In this document: one piece after another, positions 1-6,653 of the stretch
Position numbering within the stretch: the first letter of the stretch is position 1
How the letters are laid out: the number at the start of each line of letters is the position of its first letter
DNA from: Streptosporangiaceae bacterium NEAU-GS5
GTDB lineage: Bacteria > Actinomycetota > Actinomycetes > Streptosporangiales > Streptosporangiaceae
Reading direction: 5' to 3'
NCBI GenBank assembly: GCA_017592665.1
Contig: JAGFNW010000001.1
Location: 372,001 to 436,000, forward strand
DNA: 64,000 bases
Program-made: the position numbers and the translations under genes
The notes under the pieces: generated by a model
Seen by the model: the letters and a program-made list of their open reading frames with translations, nothing else
Database searches by the model: none
What the model was told of the DNA's origin: nothing

Positions 1-290
1 GAGACGGGATCCCGGTCAGGTCGCGCGCTGATCATACGTGGGTCCCTTCGCCTGCGGCATCGATCGCACTTCCCGCGCGGCATCACTATCGCACACCGCT
101 ACGGCTCGTGCACCGCCGCTCACGCTGACGCTGTCGCGACAATCTCGGTCAGGGATCAGCAGAGCGTCATTCGGCCCGGCCACGCCGATCGGACCTGCGG
201 TTATTTACTGCCGACACCGTTCGATTCCGTGCGATTCCACTCGACTCCGTCCGGCTCCACCCTGGCTCCAATCGGCGTGGTGCGGCGTCC
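1..290. other. Non-coding left edge, no gene recognised
   Basis: No open frame here looks like a protein family, and the frames present have repetitive, biased composition. The stretch lies beyond the stop codon of the minus-strand DUF397 gene. The only structure I see is a degenerate 10-bp periodic repeat near 222-269. Confidence 0.5.
222..269. repeat. Five degenerate 10-bp phased repeats
   Basis: The units CGATTCC (222), CGATTCC (232), CGACTCC (242), CGGCTCC (252) and TGGCTCC (263) recur with a period of 10 to 11 bases. The array lies 3' of the DUF397 gene. The spacing is about one helical turn, so it could be a phased protein-binding array or a remnant of slippage. No function is known. 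Confidence 0.5.
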
Positions 291-518
291 TCAGCTCCGG
301 GTCAGGTAGTCGAACTCTCCATCATGGGCGCCCCGGATGAAGGCGGTGATCTCCGCAGTCGTGTAGATCAACGCGGGTCCGCCCGGGTCCCGGGAGTTGC
401 GGATGGCAACGTTCCCATCCGGCAGCTTCGCCACTTCGACACAGTTTCCATCCGGGTTGCTGTGCCTGCTCTTGCGCCAGGCCGCGTCCTGCAGCAGCGC
501 TGAATGTGTTGTGTGCAT
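291..518 (-). CDS. DUF397 domain protein
   Basis: A 75-residue protein with the DUF397 signature: WRKSRHSNPDGNCVEVA near the N terminus, a central VAIRNSRDPGGP, then a C-terminal helix (ITAFIRGAHDGEF). DUF397 proteins are small actinobacterial proteins usually encoded beside a helix-turn-helix (DUF5753) regulator. No such partner lies next to this copy, so it is an orphan within the window. I chose the ATG at 518 because GAGGT sits 6 bases upstream; an in-frame ATG four codons earlier has no better site. The function is unknown; roles in developmental or antibiotic regulation have been proposed for some partner pairs. Confidence 0.85.
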   Translation of the reverse strand: MHTTHSALLQDAAWRKSRHSNPDGNCVEVAKLPDGNVAIRNSRDPGGPALIYTTAEITAFIRGAHDGEFDYLTRS

Positions 519-580
519 GTTGGACCTCACTGTGTTCAGACCTCCAACGTACGTCGGAAGGCGCTTGGCACGATAGCGGA

Positions 581-643
581 TGCACGTGCATATGAGCGTG
601 CATATGTTATTTCCTGGGCATGCAAGTGCAGATGTACTTGCAT
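581..643. promoter_or_regulatory. Palindromes and direct repeats between divergent small genes
   Basis: Three structures sit in the gap between the DUF397 gene and the next plus-strand gene. They are a 10-bp palindrome TGCACGTGCA (581-590), a 9-bp direct repeat GTGCATATG (586-594 and 598-606, 12-bp step), and an inverted repeat ATGCAAGT/ACTTGCAT (620-627 and 636-643). The base composition is noticeably more AT-rich than its surroundings. A regulator-binding region is likely, but no cognate regulator is adjacent. Confidence 0.4.
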
Positions 644-720
644 CGACTGCGTTGATTGGGAAGGATGTTCCTGCACGCGCGCCACGGTCTACCGGCTACG
701 AGCGAGGGCGGAAGATCTTG

Positions 721-945
721 ATGCCAGCACATTTCAGCACGCCTCATGACGCCTCCACAATGGCGCAACTGCACGCGAGGTGGCCGGGATGGGTCATCAC
801 CTGGGGCGCTTGGCGGCGGACGTACACCGCTTTCGAATGCCGCGATCCTCTGCACTGCAGGGTCGTCGAGGCCGCCACCGCCGAGCAGTTGCAGGACGCC
901 ATGGGACGCGTGGAAGCCGAGCTCATGTTCGTCGTGCCCGAGTGA
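721..945 (+). CDS. Small hypothetical protein
   Basis: A 74-residue frame from the ATG at 721, or 61 residues from the ATG at 760. Its core reads as an HARWPGW.ITWG segment, followed by a C-terminal AATAEQLQDAMGRVEAEL helix. This layout (short beta-rich start, then an amphipathic helix) recurs in small uncharacterised actinomycete proteins encoded near DUF397/XRE genes; that likeness is from memory. A purine-rich GGCGGAAGA lies a few bases before 721. I cannot assign a function. It ends facing the TetR gene at 1047, with a hairpin between them. Confidence 0.45.
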   Translation: MPAHFSTPHDASTMAQLHARWPGWVITWGAWRRTYTAFECRDPLHCRVVEAATAEQLQDAMGRVEAELMFVVPE

Positions 946-986
946 GTGCAACGCGCTGACGCGCGGCCGCTCGGGCCGAAAGACCG

Positions 987-1022
987 CCGCAGGCCTCCGA
1001 GCCCGGAAACGGGGGCCTGCGG
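987..1022. terminator. Nested GC hairpin between convergent genes
   Basis: A perfect 9-bp stem CCGCAGGCC/GGCCTGCGG (987-995 and 1014-1022) encloses a second hairpin CCCG-GAAA-CGGG with a GNRA loop. It lies between two converging genes and has no T-tract, as is common for actinomycete terminators. It probably works in both directions. Confidence 0.6.
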
Positions 1023-1046
1023 TGGAAGCCGGGGCAGGAGGGATCG

Positions 1047-1604
1047 TCAGGCGAGCTTCTCGAAGGTGCCGATGAACAGCTCCATGGCCGCGTCGACGCC
1101 CTCCCGATCGCCGGTGGCCAGCAGGTCGAGCAGCAGGCCGCGCACGACGGCGATGCCGAGCCTGGCCCACGCGGCCGCCACGTCCGGCTCATGGCCCTGG
1201 GCGACCAGCATGTCGATCATGGGCTGAGCCATGTCGTCGACCACGCCGTCGAGCAGCTGCGTGGTGTGCGTACGGCCTTGCAGGGCCTGGCCGTAGAGCT
1301 CGAAGAACAGCCGCTCGAGCGGCCACATGGACGGGTCGGCCAGCCGCCGCCACATCTGCCTGGCCTGGTCACCGAGGAGCGGACCCGGCTCGAACTCGGT
1401 CAGCGCCTGCTTCTGCCGGCTCTCGACGGCCCGGACCACCTCCACCAGAAGGCCCTCTTTTGAGCCGAAGTGATAGACGAGCATGCGGTGGCTCGTGCCG
1501 AGCGCGGCAGCGAGCTGCCGCAGGCTGAGGTCGCCGATTCCGTGGGCGGCGACGTAGTCCACCGTCGCGTCGAGCAACCGCTGCCGGGCCTTCATGTACC
1601 ACAT
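1047..1604 (-). CDS. TetR-family transcriptional regulator
   Basis: A 185-residue TetR protein. The N-terminal DNA-binding domain covers roughly residues 5-55 (LRQLAAALGTSHRMLVYHFG is the helix-turn-helix with the typical YHFGSKEGLL end). The helical ligand-binding domain follows. The ATG at 1604 is favoured because AGGA lies 7 bases upstream; a second in-frame ATG is at 1595. The gene is divergent from the SRPBCC gene at 1667. The gap, and even the start codon, is covered by two inverted repeats, so it very likely represses itself and its neighbour. The ligand is unknown. Confidence 0.9.
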   Translation of the reverse strand: MWYMKARQRLLDATVDYVAAHGIGDLSLRQLAAALGTSHRMLVYHFGSKEGLLVEVVRAVESRQKQALTEFEPGPLLGDQARQMWRRLADPSMWPLERLFFELYGQALQGRTHTTQLLDGVVDDMAQPMIDMLVAQGHEPDVAAAWARLGIAVVRGLLLDLLATGDREGVDAAMELFIGTFEKLA

Positions 1605-1628
1605 GGTACAGTCCTACCGAGTGGTACA
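1595..1628. promoter_or_regulatory. Twin TetR-type operators
   Basis: Two related inverted repeats, TACCACATGGTA (1597-1608, extended to TGTACCA/TGGTACA at 1595-1610) and TACCGAGTGGTA (1615-1626), lie 18 bp apart. They sit between, and partly inside the start of, the divergent TetR and SRPBCC genes. Their position and symmetry fit cooperative TetR binding. This is an inference from sequence. Confidence 0.65.
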
Positions 1629-1666
1629 TCCGGCTGGAACACGCAGCACATCGCGAGGAGAGCGCC

Positions 1667-2113
1667 ATGCTGGAGATCAACGTGCGGGCGCGGTCGGCGG
1701 CCGCCCCCGACAAGCTGTACGCGTTAGTGGCCGACGGCGCCCGGTGGCCCGAGTGCTCGGCCATCGGCTCCTTCGAACTGGAGCGCCCGGGAGAGACCGA
1801 GGCCGAGGGCGTCGGCGCGATCCGCGTGTTCAAGACGGGCACCGTCAAAAGCCGTGAGCTGGTCGTCGAGGCCGTCCCCGGCCGTCGCTTCGCGTACACC
1901 ATGCTGTCTGGAATGCCGCTGCGGGACTACCGCGCCGACGTCGAGCTGACGCCCGACGGCGACGGGACCATCATCGAGTGGCGCGCGCGGTTCGCCGCCA
2001 AATATCCCGGCACGGGCTGGTTCTACCGGTCGCTGCTGCAGCGCGTCATCGGCGGGCTGGTCCGTGGCCTCGCCGCCCGCGCCGCCGTCTCGGCGGAAAG
2101 ACCCGCAGCCTGA
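1667..2113 (+). CDS. SRPBCC (polyketide cyclase/dehydrase-like) protein
   Basis: A 148-residue single-domain protein with the SRPBCC (Bet v1-like) pattern. It opens with a first strand and a helix containing DKLYALVADGARWPEC, followed by successive strands (VGAIRVFKTG, SRELVVEAVPGRRFAYTML, GDGTIIEWRARF), and ends in a long helix. The fold binds hydrophobic ligands; many members are annotated as polyketide cyclases without proof. AGGAG precedes the ATG. It is divergently paired with a TetR regulator through shared operators, which suggests induction by a small molecule. Codon 20 is TTA, rare here and possibly bldA-dependent. Confidence 0.85.
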   Translation: MLEINVRARSAAAPDKLYALVADGARWPECSAIGSFELERPGETEAEGVGAIRVFKTGTVKSRELVVEAVPGRRFAYTMLSGMPLRDYRADVELTPDGDGTIIEWRARFAAKYPGTGWFYRSLLQRVIGGLVRGLAARAAVSAERPAA

Positions 2114-2256
2114 GGCTGAGGCCTCTCGCTGAGGCCCTTCGCACTCACAAGCGCGCCCCACCTCACACGCCGGGCGCCACCTCACGCTCGTGCGCGGCGA
2201 TCGCGCCGGCGCGCGGAGCCGCGGGCGGCGCTTGGGCCGCTTGATGCGTGCTGATG

Positions 2257-3294
2257 TCAGGCGACGCCGTACGACAGGAGGCTCTCGGCGCAGTCGAGGA
2301 CCGTCTGCCGGGCGGGGCGCGGCTCCCAGCCGAGCACGCGGCGCGCCTTCTCGATGCTGTGCCGATTGCGGCGGCCGAGCGCGGGCGTGACCTCGCGCAG
2401 CGACCGGTCGAGGAACCGGGCCGCTAGCCGGACCACGAGGTCGGGAAGCTGCCGGGTGGACACCTTCTGCCCGCGCGGGCCGAGGCCGTCGCGGAGCGCC
2501 AGGGCCATGTCCCGCATCCACATGAACTCGCCCGTGCCCAGAAACCGCTCCCCCGCCGCTTCCGGCGACGTCATCGCCCGGATGTGGAGGTCGGCCAGGT
2601 CGCGTACGTCGACGATCTCCAGGCCGATCCGCGGGACGCCGCGCAGCCTGCCGGAGATCATGCGCTGCACGATGCCGACCGAGCCGATCGTGCTCGTGGT
2701 CAGGATCGGCCCGAACACGGCGCCCGGCAGCACGGTGACCAGCTCGGGGGCGTCGTCGTGGCTGTTCGCGAAATCCCAGGCCGCGCGCTCGGCCAGGGTC
2801 TTGGAGCGGCGATAAGGGATCAGCGTGGGGTCGTCGGGGTCCGTCCAGAGCGTCTCGTCCGTCACGCCTTCCGCCGCATACGACGACGGGCTGGCGGCGT
2901 TGGCGGCCGAGGTCATCACGACCCGCTTGACCCCGGCGGCGGTCGCGGCCCGAAGGACGCGCAGCGTGCCGTCGCGGGCGGCGGCGATCATGGCGGCGGG
3001 ATCGTCACCCGCGGTGATGCCGAGGGGCGAGGCCACGTGGAGGACGCGGTCGACGCCCTTGAGCGCCGCATCCCATCCGTCGTCGCCGGTGAGGTCGGCG
3101 ACGGCAAAGCTCAGCCGCCCGGTCCCGTCCGTGCCGCCTGGATCGGTGCCGGCTGAGACGGCCTCGGCGACGGTCCGCTCCTTGGCCGGCCCGCGCACGG
3201 TGGCGCGGACGTCGTAGCCGCGGCGCAGCAACTCGGCGGCGCACCAGCCGGCGACGTAGCCGCTGCCGCCCGTGACCAGAACAAGCTCGGTCAT
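2257..3294 (-). CDS. Extended SDR, NAD-dependent epimerase/dehydratase-like
   Basis: A 345-residue protein. The N-terminal dinucleotide motif is VTGGSGYVAGW (TGxxGxxA/G), and an RVLHVASPLGI segment is typical of the dihydroflavonol reductase/aldehyde reductase branch of extended SDRs. The catalytic set reads VVMTSAANAASPSSY then YRRSK (YxxxK). The ATG at 3294 has AAGGAG 7 bases upstream; the longer frame runs into operator DNA and is not used. It is divergent from a TetR gene (3447) with paired operators between them. It probably reduces a carbonyl substrate in a TetR-controlled detoxification unit. The substrate is unknown. Confidence 0.85.
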   Translation of the reverse strand: MTELVLVTGGSGYVAGWCAAELLRRGYDVRATVRGPAKERTVAEAVSAGTDPGGTDGTGRLSFAVADLTGDDGWDAALKGVDRVLHVASPLGITAGDDPAAMIAAARDGTLRVLRAATAAGVKRVVMTSAANAASPSSYAAEGVTDETLWTDPDDPTLIPYRRSKTLAERAAWDFANSHDDAPELVTVLPGAVFGPILTTSTIGSVGIVQRMISGRLRGVPRIGLEIVDVRDLADLHIRAMTSPEAAGERFLGTGEFMWMRDMALALRDGLGPRGQKVSTRQLPDLVVRLAARFLDRSLREVTPALGRRNRHSIEKARRVLGWEPRPARQTVLDCAESLLSYGVA

Positions 3295-3307
3295 CACGCG
3301 CTCCTTC

Positions 3308-3361
3308 ACAGTGCGCTGGAAACAGTGCGCCGGAAACAGTGGGCCCCGGACAGTGGGCCAG
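3308..3361. repeat. Four 14-bp tandem repeats
   Basis: Copies starting at 3308, 3322, 3336 and 3350 share ACAGTG[C/G]GC as their core with an exact 14-bp period. The first two differ at one base (ACAGTGCGCTGGAA and ACAGTGCGCCGGAA); the last two are more diverged. They lie in the 5' leader of the SDR gene, between its start and the TetR operators. Confidence 0.8.
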
Positions 3362-3378
3362 AACTGTGTGGCAGAATG

Positions 3379-3428
3379 AAACGGAGACCACTCCGTTTCG
3401 GCTTCACTGTAACGGAGACCCCTCCGTT
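3379..3428. promoter_or_regulatory. Paired AACGGAG-N4-CTCCGTT operators
   Basis: Two near-identical inverted repeats sit in the SDR/TetR divergent gap: AAACGGAG-ACCA-CTCCGTTT (3379-3398) and AACGGAG-ACCC-CTCCGTT (3411-3428). The start-to-start distance of the AACGGAG arms is 31 bp, about three helical turns. This is a classic layout for binding of two TetR dimers on one DNA face. The second site ends 18 bp before the TetR start codon, so autorepression is expected. Confidence 0.75.
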
Positions 3429-3446
3429 TTAGCAAACCCTGGACGA

Positions 3447-4022
3447 ATGACCACGAAGCCCACGCGTAAGGACGCCCGTAGCAACCGGGAGCGGATCCTG
3501 ACCGTCGCCCGCGACGCGCTCGCCACCTCCAGCAGCGCGTCCCTGTCCGCGATCGCCAAGCAGGCCGGCGTCGGCATCGGCACGCTCTACCGGCATTTCC
3601 CGACCCGCGAGGCGCTCATCCTCGAGCTCTACCGGAACGACCTCCAGCACCTCATCGACCTGGCCCCCGCCCTGCTGGAGTCGAACCCGCCGCTCGACGC
3701 GCTCCGGATCTGGTTCGACGAGGTCGCCCGCTATGGCCGCCTCAAATACGGCGTGGCCGAGGTCATCCACGCCGCGACCGCCGGCGGGCTCGAAGACGAG
3801 CAGTATCAGCCGTTCGTCGACGCCATCGCCACCCTGCTCGCCGCCGGCGCCGCCGACGGCTCCCTCAAGCCGGGCATCGATCCCGAAGACGTCCTGCTGC
3901 AGCTCAGCGTCCTATGGCGGATCGACCCCGCCCGCGACGGCGAATCCCGCGCCGCCCGCATCCTCACACTGATCGTCGACGGCCTGCGTGCCGTCACAGC
4001 CGATTCCACCGATCGTCGCTGA
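3447..4022 (+). CDS. TetR-family transcriptional regulator
   Basis: A 191-residue regulator. The N-terminal HTH reads LSAIAKQAGVGIGTLYRHFP and is followed by TREALILELYRND, the standard TetR pattern. The rest is a helical ligand-binding domain. The ATG at 3447 is chosen because the frame upstream runs through the operators. It is divergent from the SDR gene and almost certainly binds the two AACGGAG palindromes between them. Its 3' end overlaps the convergent SCO2523-like gene by 29 bp, so the two transcripts are antisense there. Confidence 0.9.
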   Translation: MTTKPTRKDARSNRERILTVARDALATSSSASLSAIAKQAGVGIGTLYRHFPTREALILELYRNDLQHLIDLAPALLESNPPLDALRIWFDEVARYGRLKYGVAEVIHAATAGGLEDEQYQPFVDAIATLLAAGAADGSLKPGIDPEDVLLQLSVLWRIDPARDGESRAARILTLIVDGLRAVTADSTDRR

Positions 4023-4842
4023 GGGCCGTCGTCAGCAGCTTCTCGACGGCCTCGACCGTCGCCTCGTTGGCCACCTTGGTGGCCTGAACGTCGTCGTCGG
4101 TGATCAGCTGGGCGCGCCAGCGGAGGACAGGATCGACGGGGATGACGCCCGCCACCCGCCCCTGTCCCATGCCAAGGCGGGCCGCCAGCGCGTGCAGCTC
4201 GCGGTCGCGCTCGTCGATCCAGGCCAGCTGCGCCCCGGTCAGGCCGGTGAGCTCGGCCGACTCGGGCGTGAACACGGCGCACCTGACGAACCGCACGACG
4301 CCGGGATCCATCCGCGCCACGAACCGGGCGGTGGCCTCGAGGTCGCGCCTCGTCCAGCGATGCGCCACCAGAATCCGGTGCGGCACGGCGGCCGCGAGCA
4401 GCGCCTCGAGCGACGGCGACAGACCGGGCCCCGGATGGACGACGCACAGGCCGAACTCGTCGTCCCACCTCCGGAGCAACCGCTGGACGGCGTGCCCGTC
4501 GATCGCGGCAGGCTCCTGTCCATCCTGGTCACCCGGGACGAGGATGAGCTGTCCCGCACGGCGGGGACGCTTACGCGGACTCCACCGGTCGGACTCCTGC
4601 CACACGTCGACGCGATGCGGATCCCGGCAGGCGCCCTGCAGATACGAGTGAAGACCGGCCTCGGTCGTCCCGTGTGCGGCCGAGCTCACCCCGAAGACCT
4701 CACCAGCGCCCCGGACTCCGAGATCGAAGTCCGCGTAGCAGGCGTCCTCGCCCCGCAGGGCCTGCCGATAGACCAGGTTGGCGCCGGTGACCGTGCATCC
4801 TGCGCCGTCTCCGGCCGCGACCAGAAAAATGATCATCGTCAT
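3994..4842 (-). CDS. SCO2523-like variant P-loop protein
   Basis: A 282-residue protein with a ParA/MinD-like start: a hydrophobic strand (MIIFLVAA), then a loop GDGAGCTVTGANLVYR where a Walker A motif would be, then YADFDLGV. The Walker lysine is replaced (GxGxxGCT), so the P-loop is degenerate, as in the SCO2523 'variant P-loop' family that this resembles from memory. The ATG at 4842 overlaps the stop of the SCO2524-like gene (ATGA), so the two are translationally coupled. It is third in the NACHT operon. The predicted role is a non-canonical nucleotide-binding or scaffold partner. Its 3' end overlaps the convergent TetR gene. Confidence 0.7.
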   Translation of the reverse strand: MTMIIFLVAAGDGAGCTVTGANLVYRQALRGEDACYADFDLGVRGAGEVFGVSSAAHGTTEAGLHSYLQGACRDPHRVDVWQESDRWSPRKRPRRAGQLILVPGDQDGQEPAAIDGHAVQRLLRRWDDEFGLCVVHPGPGLSPSLEALLAAAVPHRILVAHRWTRRDLEATARFVARMDPGVVRFVRCAVFTPESAELTGLTGAQLAWIDERDRELHALAARLGMGQGRVAGVIPVDPVLRWRAQLITDDDVQATKVANEATVEAVEKLLTTALSDDRWNRL

Positions 4843-6653
4843 TCCCACTCGCGCGCCGCCAGCAGCGCGTCCAGCTCGGTCAGCGCCGAATTGACGAGTC
4901 CGATGGCGGCGGCCGGCCGGCTGTCGTGGATCTCCCGGGCCCGGCGCAGCCTGGCCTCGATCGTCCCGAGGAGCGGCCTTCGACCGCGTAGCGCCAATCC
5001 CAGCATGAGCTCCTGCTCCAGCATGTGGTCGGCCTCCCGGAGCAGGGCACGCGCGTGGCTCACCAGCTGCGGATCAGGCGGCGGACGCTCATCCGTGGTG
5101 GCCGCCGCCGTGACGAGGAGCGCCACGACGTCGAAGGTGAAGGCCCACGAGGGCGGCCCGGACGGGGCGGGAGCGGCGGCGAAGACGGTTCGCGCGTCGT
5201 CCCACAGGCCTTGTCCCGGCCCCTCGGCGATCCGGCGCGCCTCCAGGTGAGTCCAGATCCGATCGGCCAGTCGCTGCATTCGCTGTCCGGCGCCCGTGCC
5301 CTGCATCAGCGCGTCCATGACGATGACCCGCTGCAGGAGCGCCGGCGCGAACGGCGAGGCGTGGGAGACCAACGGCGGGCCGAGCTCGTCGCTCCCCGGA
5401 AGCGCGACCGGGAAACCTGGGACGTGCAACGCCGTCGCGGGATCACCCGCACCGGGACGCTTGGTGATCCGCGCGGTCAGCGCCAGCTCTTCGAGGATGC
5501 CGACGACCCGGTCGAACGCCGATTCCCGGTCTCGGCGAAAGCGCAGCCCACGCATGGCCATCTGGAAAACGGCGAGGCTGGCGGACTCGGACTCCACACC
5601 GCCCGGCATCCGCCACGGTGTGTCCTCCAGAGGCCACGGCCCGTCTCCGAACAGCGCCACCGTCTCCCAATACGTGCAGGTCGCCTCCATTCGCAACTGA
5701 AGAGCGCTGGCCAATCGCTGCTGTTCGTCGTCGAGCAGGCCGAGCACGCGCGTCCGTGGTGACAGAAGGTCGAGCACGGCGGGTATCACGGTCGCGCTCG
5801 CGTGGATCAGTGGTGTGTCGGCCACACCCCGGCGCTGGGAGACCGGGATCGACCCGGCTGCGACGACGGTTGGCGCACCCCGGATGACCCCCCACGACCA
5901 GCCACATTCGAAGAGCAGATTTGGATTGTCGAGATCGACCGACGATCCCGATCCGATGGTGAGATCCCGCAATCGCGCCCGCACTTCCCGAAGCGCCTGC
6001 TGCAGCTGGTCGAGGATCAGCCGATCACTGGCCCCGGTCTGGTTGACGGTCCGAGCCAGGAGCGCTCCGCGCGAGGATTGCGGCTCGAACACCTCCACGT
6101 TGAAGGAACGCAGAAGTCCCACCATGGCCGCCGACAGCCGGGTCGACGCGAGAATCTCCAGGTCACGGATCTCGCGGCGGATTTCCTCGCGGGTCACCGA
6201 GGCGCGGAAGACTCTGACGAAGCCGATGATGTCCAGCGTGAGGGTGACGGACAGGGCGAACGCCTCGGTGAGGTCGGCGCGGCGCTGCTCGTCGGTGAGC
6301 TTGTGATCCCCCGCGCTCAACCGTGAGGGGCCGGTGAAAACCGGCTCACCGTCGTCGGTGTGGGTGCGCAGGTAGTCCGCCATCAGGCGGAGCAGGAGTT
6401 TGGCGACCTCGATGCCATCTCCCAAGGGCCGAAGCGCCTCCAGCACGTCATCCGCGGCCTGGTCGGGAGAGTCGAGGCGGAACGAGGCAAGCTCACAGGC
6501 CGGATAGAGCAGGGTCAGCAGTTGGTAGGCGTCGCAGATGCTGTCGCGTTCACCGTCCGGGCCTTCGGGCCACCGCCAGGTTCCATCGGCGAAACAGGCG
6601 GCCGCCACGTCCTCCCAGATCTCCAGGAGCCGCCGGCGTGGCTGCATTCTCAT
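4839..6653 (-). CDS. SCO2524-family protein
   Basis: A 604-residue protein matching the SCO2524 family as I remember it. Landmarks are the N-terminal LLEIWEDVAAACFADG.W, DAYQLLTLLYPACEL.SFRLD, a DYLRTHTDD segment, VTLTLDIIGFVRVF, and a conserved centre TVNQTG..DLTIGSG...NPNLLFECGWSWG. It is mostly helical, with no signal peptide or catalytic motif that I can identify. The start ATG (6653) overlaps the NACHT stop (ATGA), and its stop overlaps the start of the SCO2523-like gene. In other actinomycetes SCO2521-2525-type genes travel together; here only two of the set accompany a NACHT ATPase. Function unknown. Confidence 0.7.
   Translation of the reverse strand: MRMQPRRRLLEIWEDVAAACFADGTWRWPEGPDGERDSICDAYQLLTLLYPACELASFRLDSPDQAADDVLEALRPLGDGIEVAKLLLRLMADYLRTHTDDGEPVFTGPSRLSAGDHKLTDEQRRADLTEAFALSVTLTLDIIGFVRVFRASVTREEIRREIRDLEILASTRLSAAMVGLLRSFNVEVFEPQSSRGALLARTVNQTGASDRLILDQLQQALREVRARLRDLTIGSGSSVDLDNPNLLFECGWSWGVIRGAPTVVAAGSIPVSQRRGVADTPLIHASATVIPAVLDLLSPRTRVLGLLDDEQQRLASALQLRMEATCTYWETVALFGDGPWPLEDTPWRMPGGVESESASLAVFQMAMRGLRFRRDRESAFDRVVGILEELALTARITKRPGAGDPATALHVPGFPVALPGSDELGPPLVSHASPFAPALLQRVIVMDALMQGTGAGQRMQRLADRIWTHLEARRIAEGPGQGLWDDARTVFAAAPAPSGPPSWAFTFDVVALLVTAAATTDERPPPDPQLVSHARALLREADHMLEQELMLGLALRGRRPLLGTIEARLRRAREIHDSRPAAAIGLVNSALTELDALLAAREWE

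Noticed and set aside
3308-3361. Tandem 14-bp units as a CRISPR array
   Set aside because: Units are contiguous with no unique spacers and are far too short.
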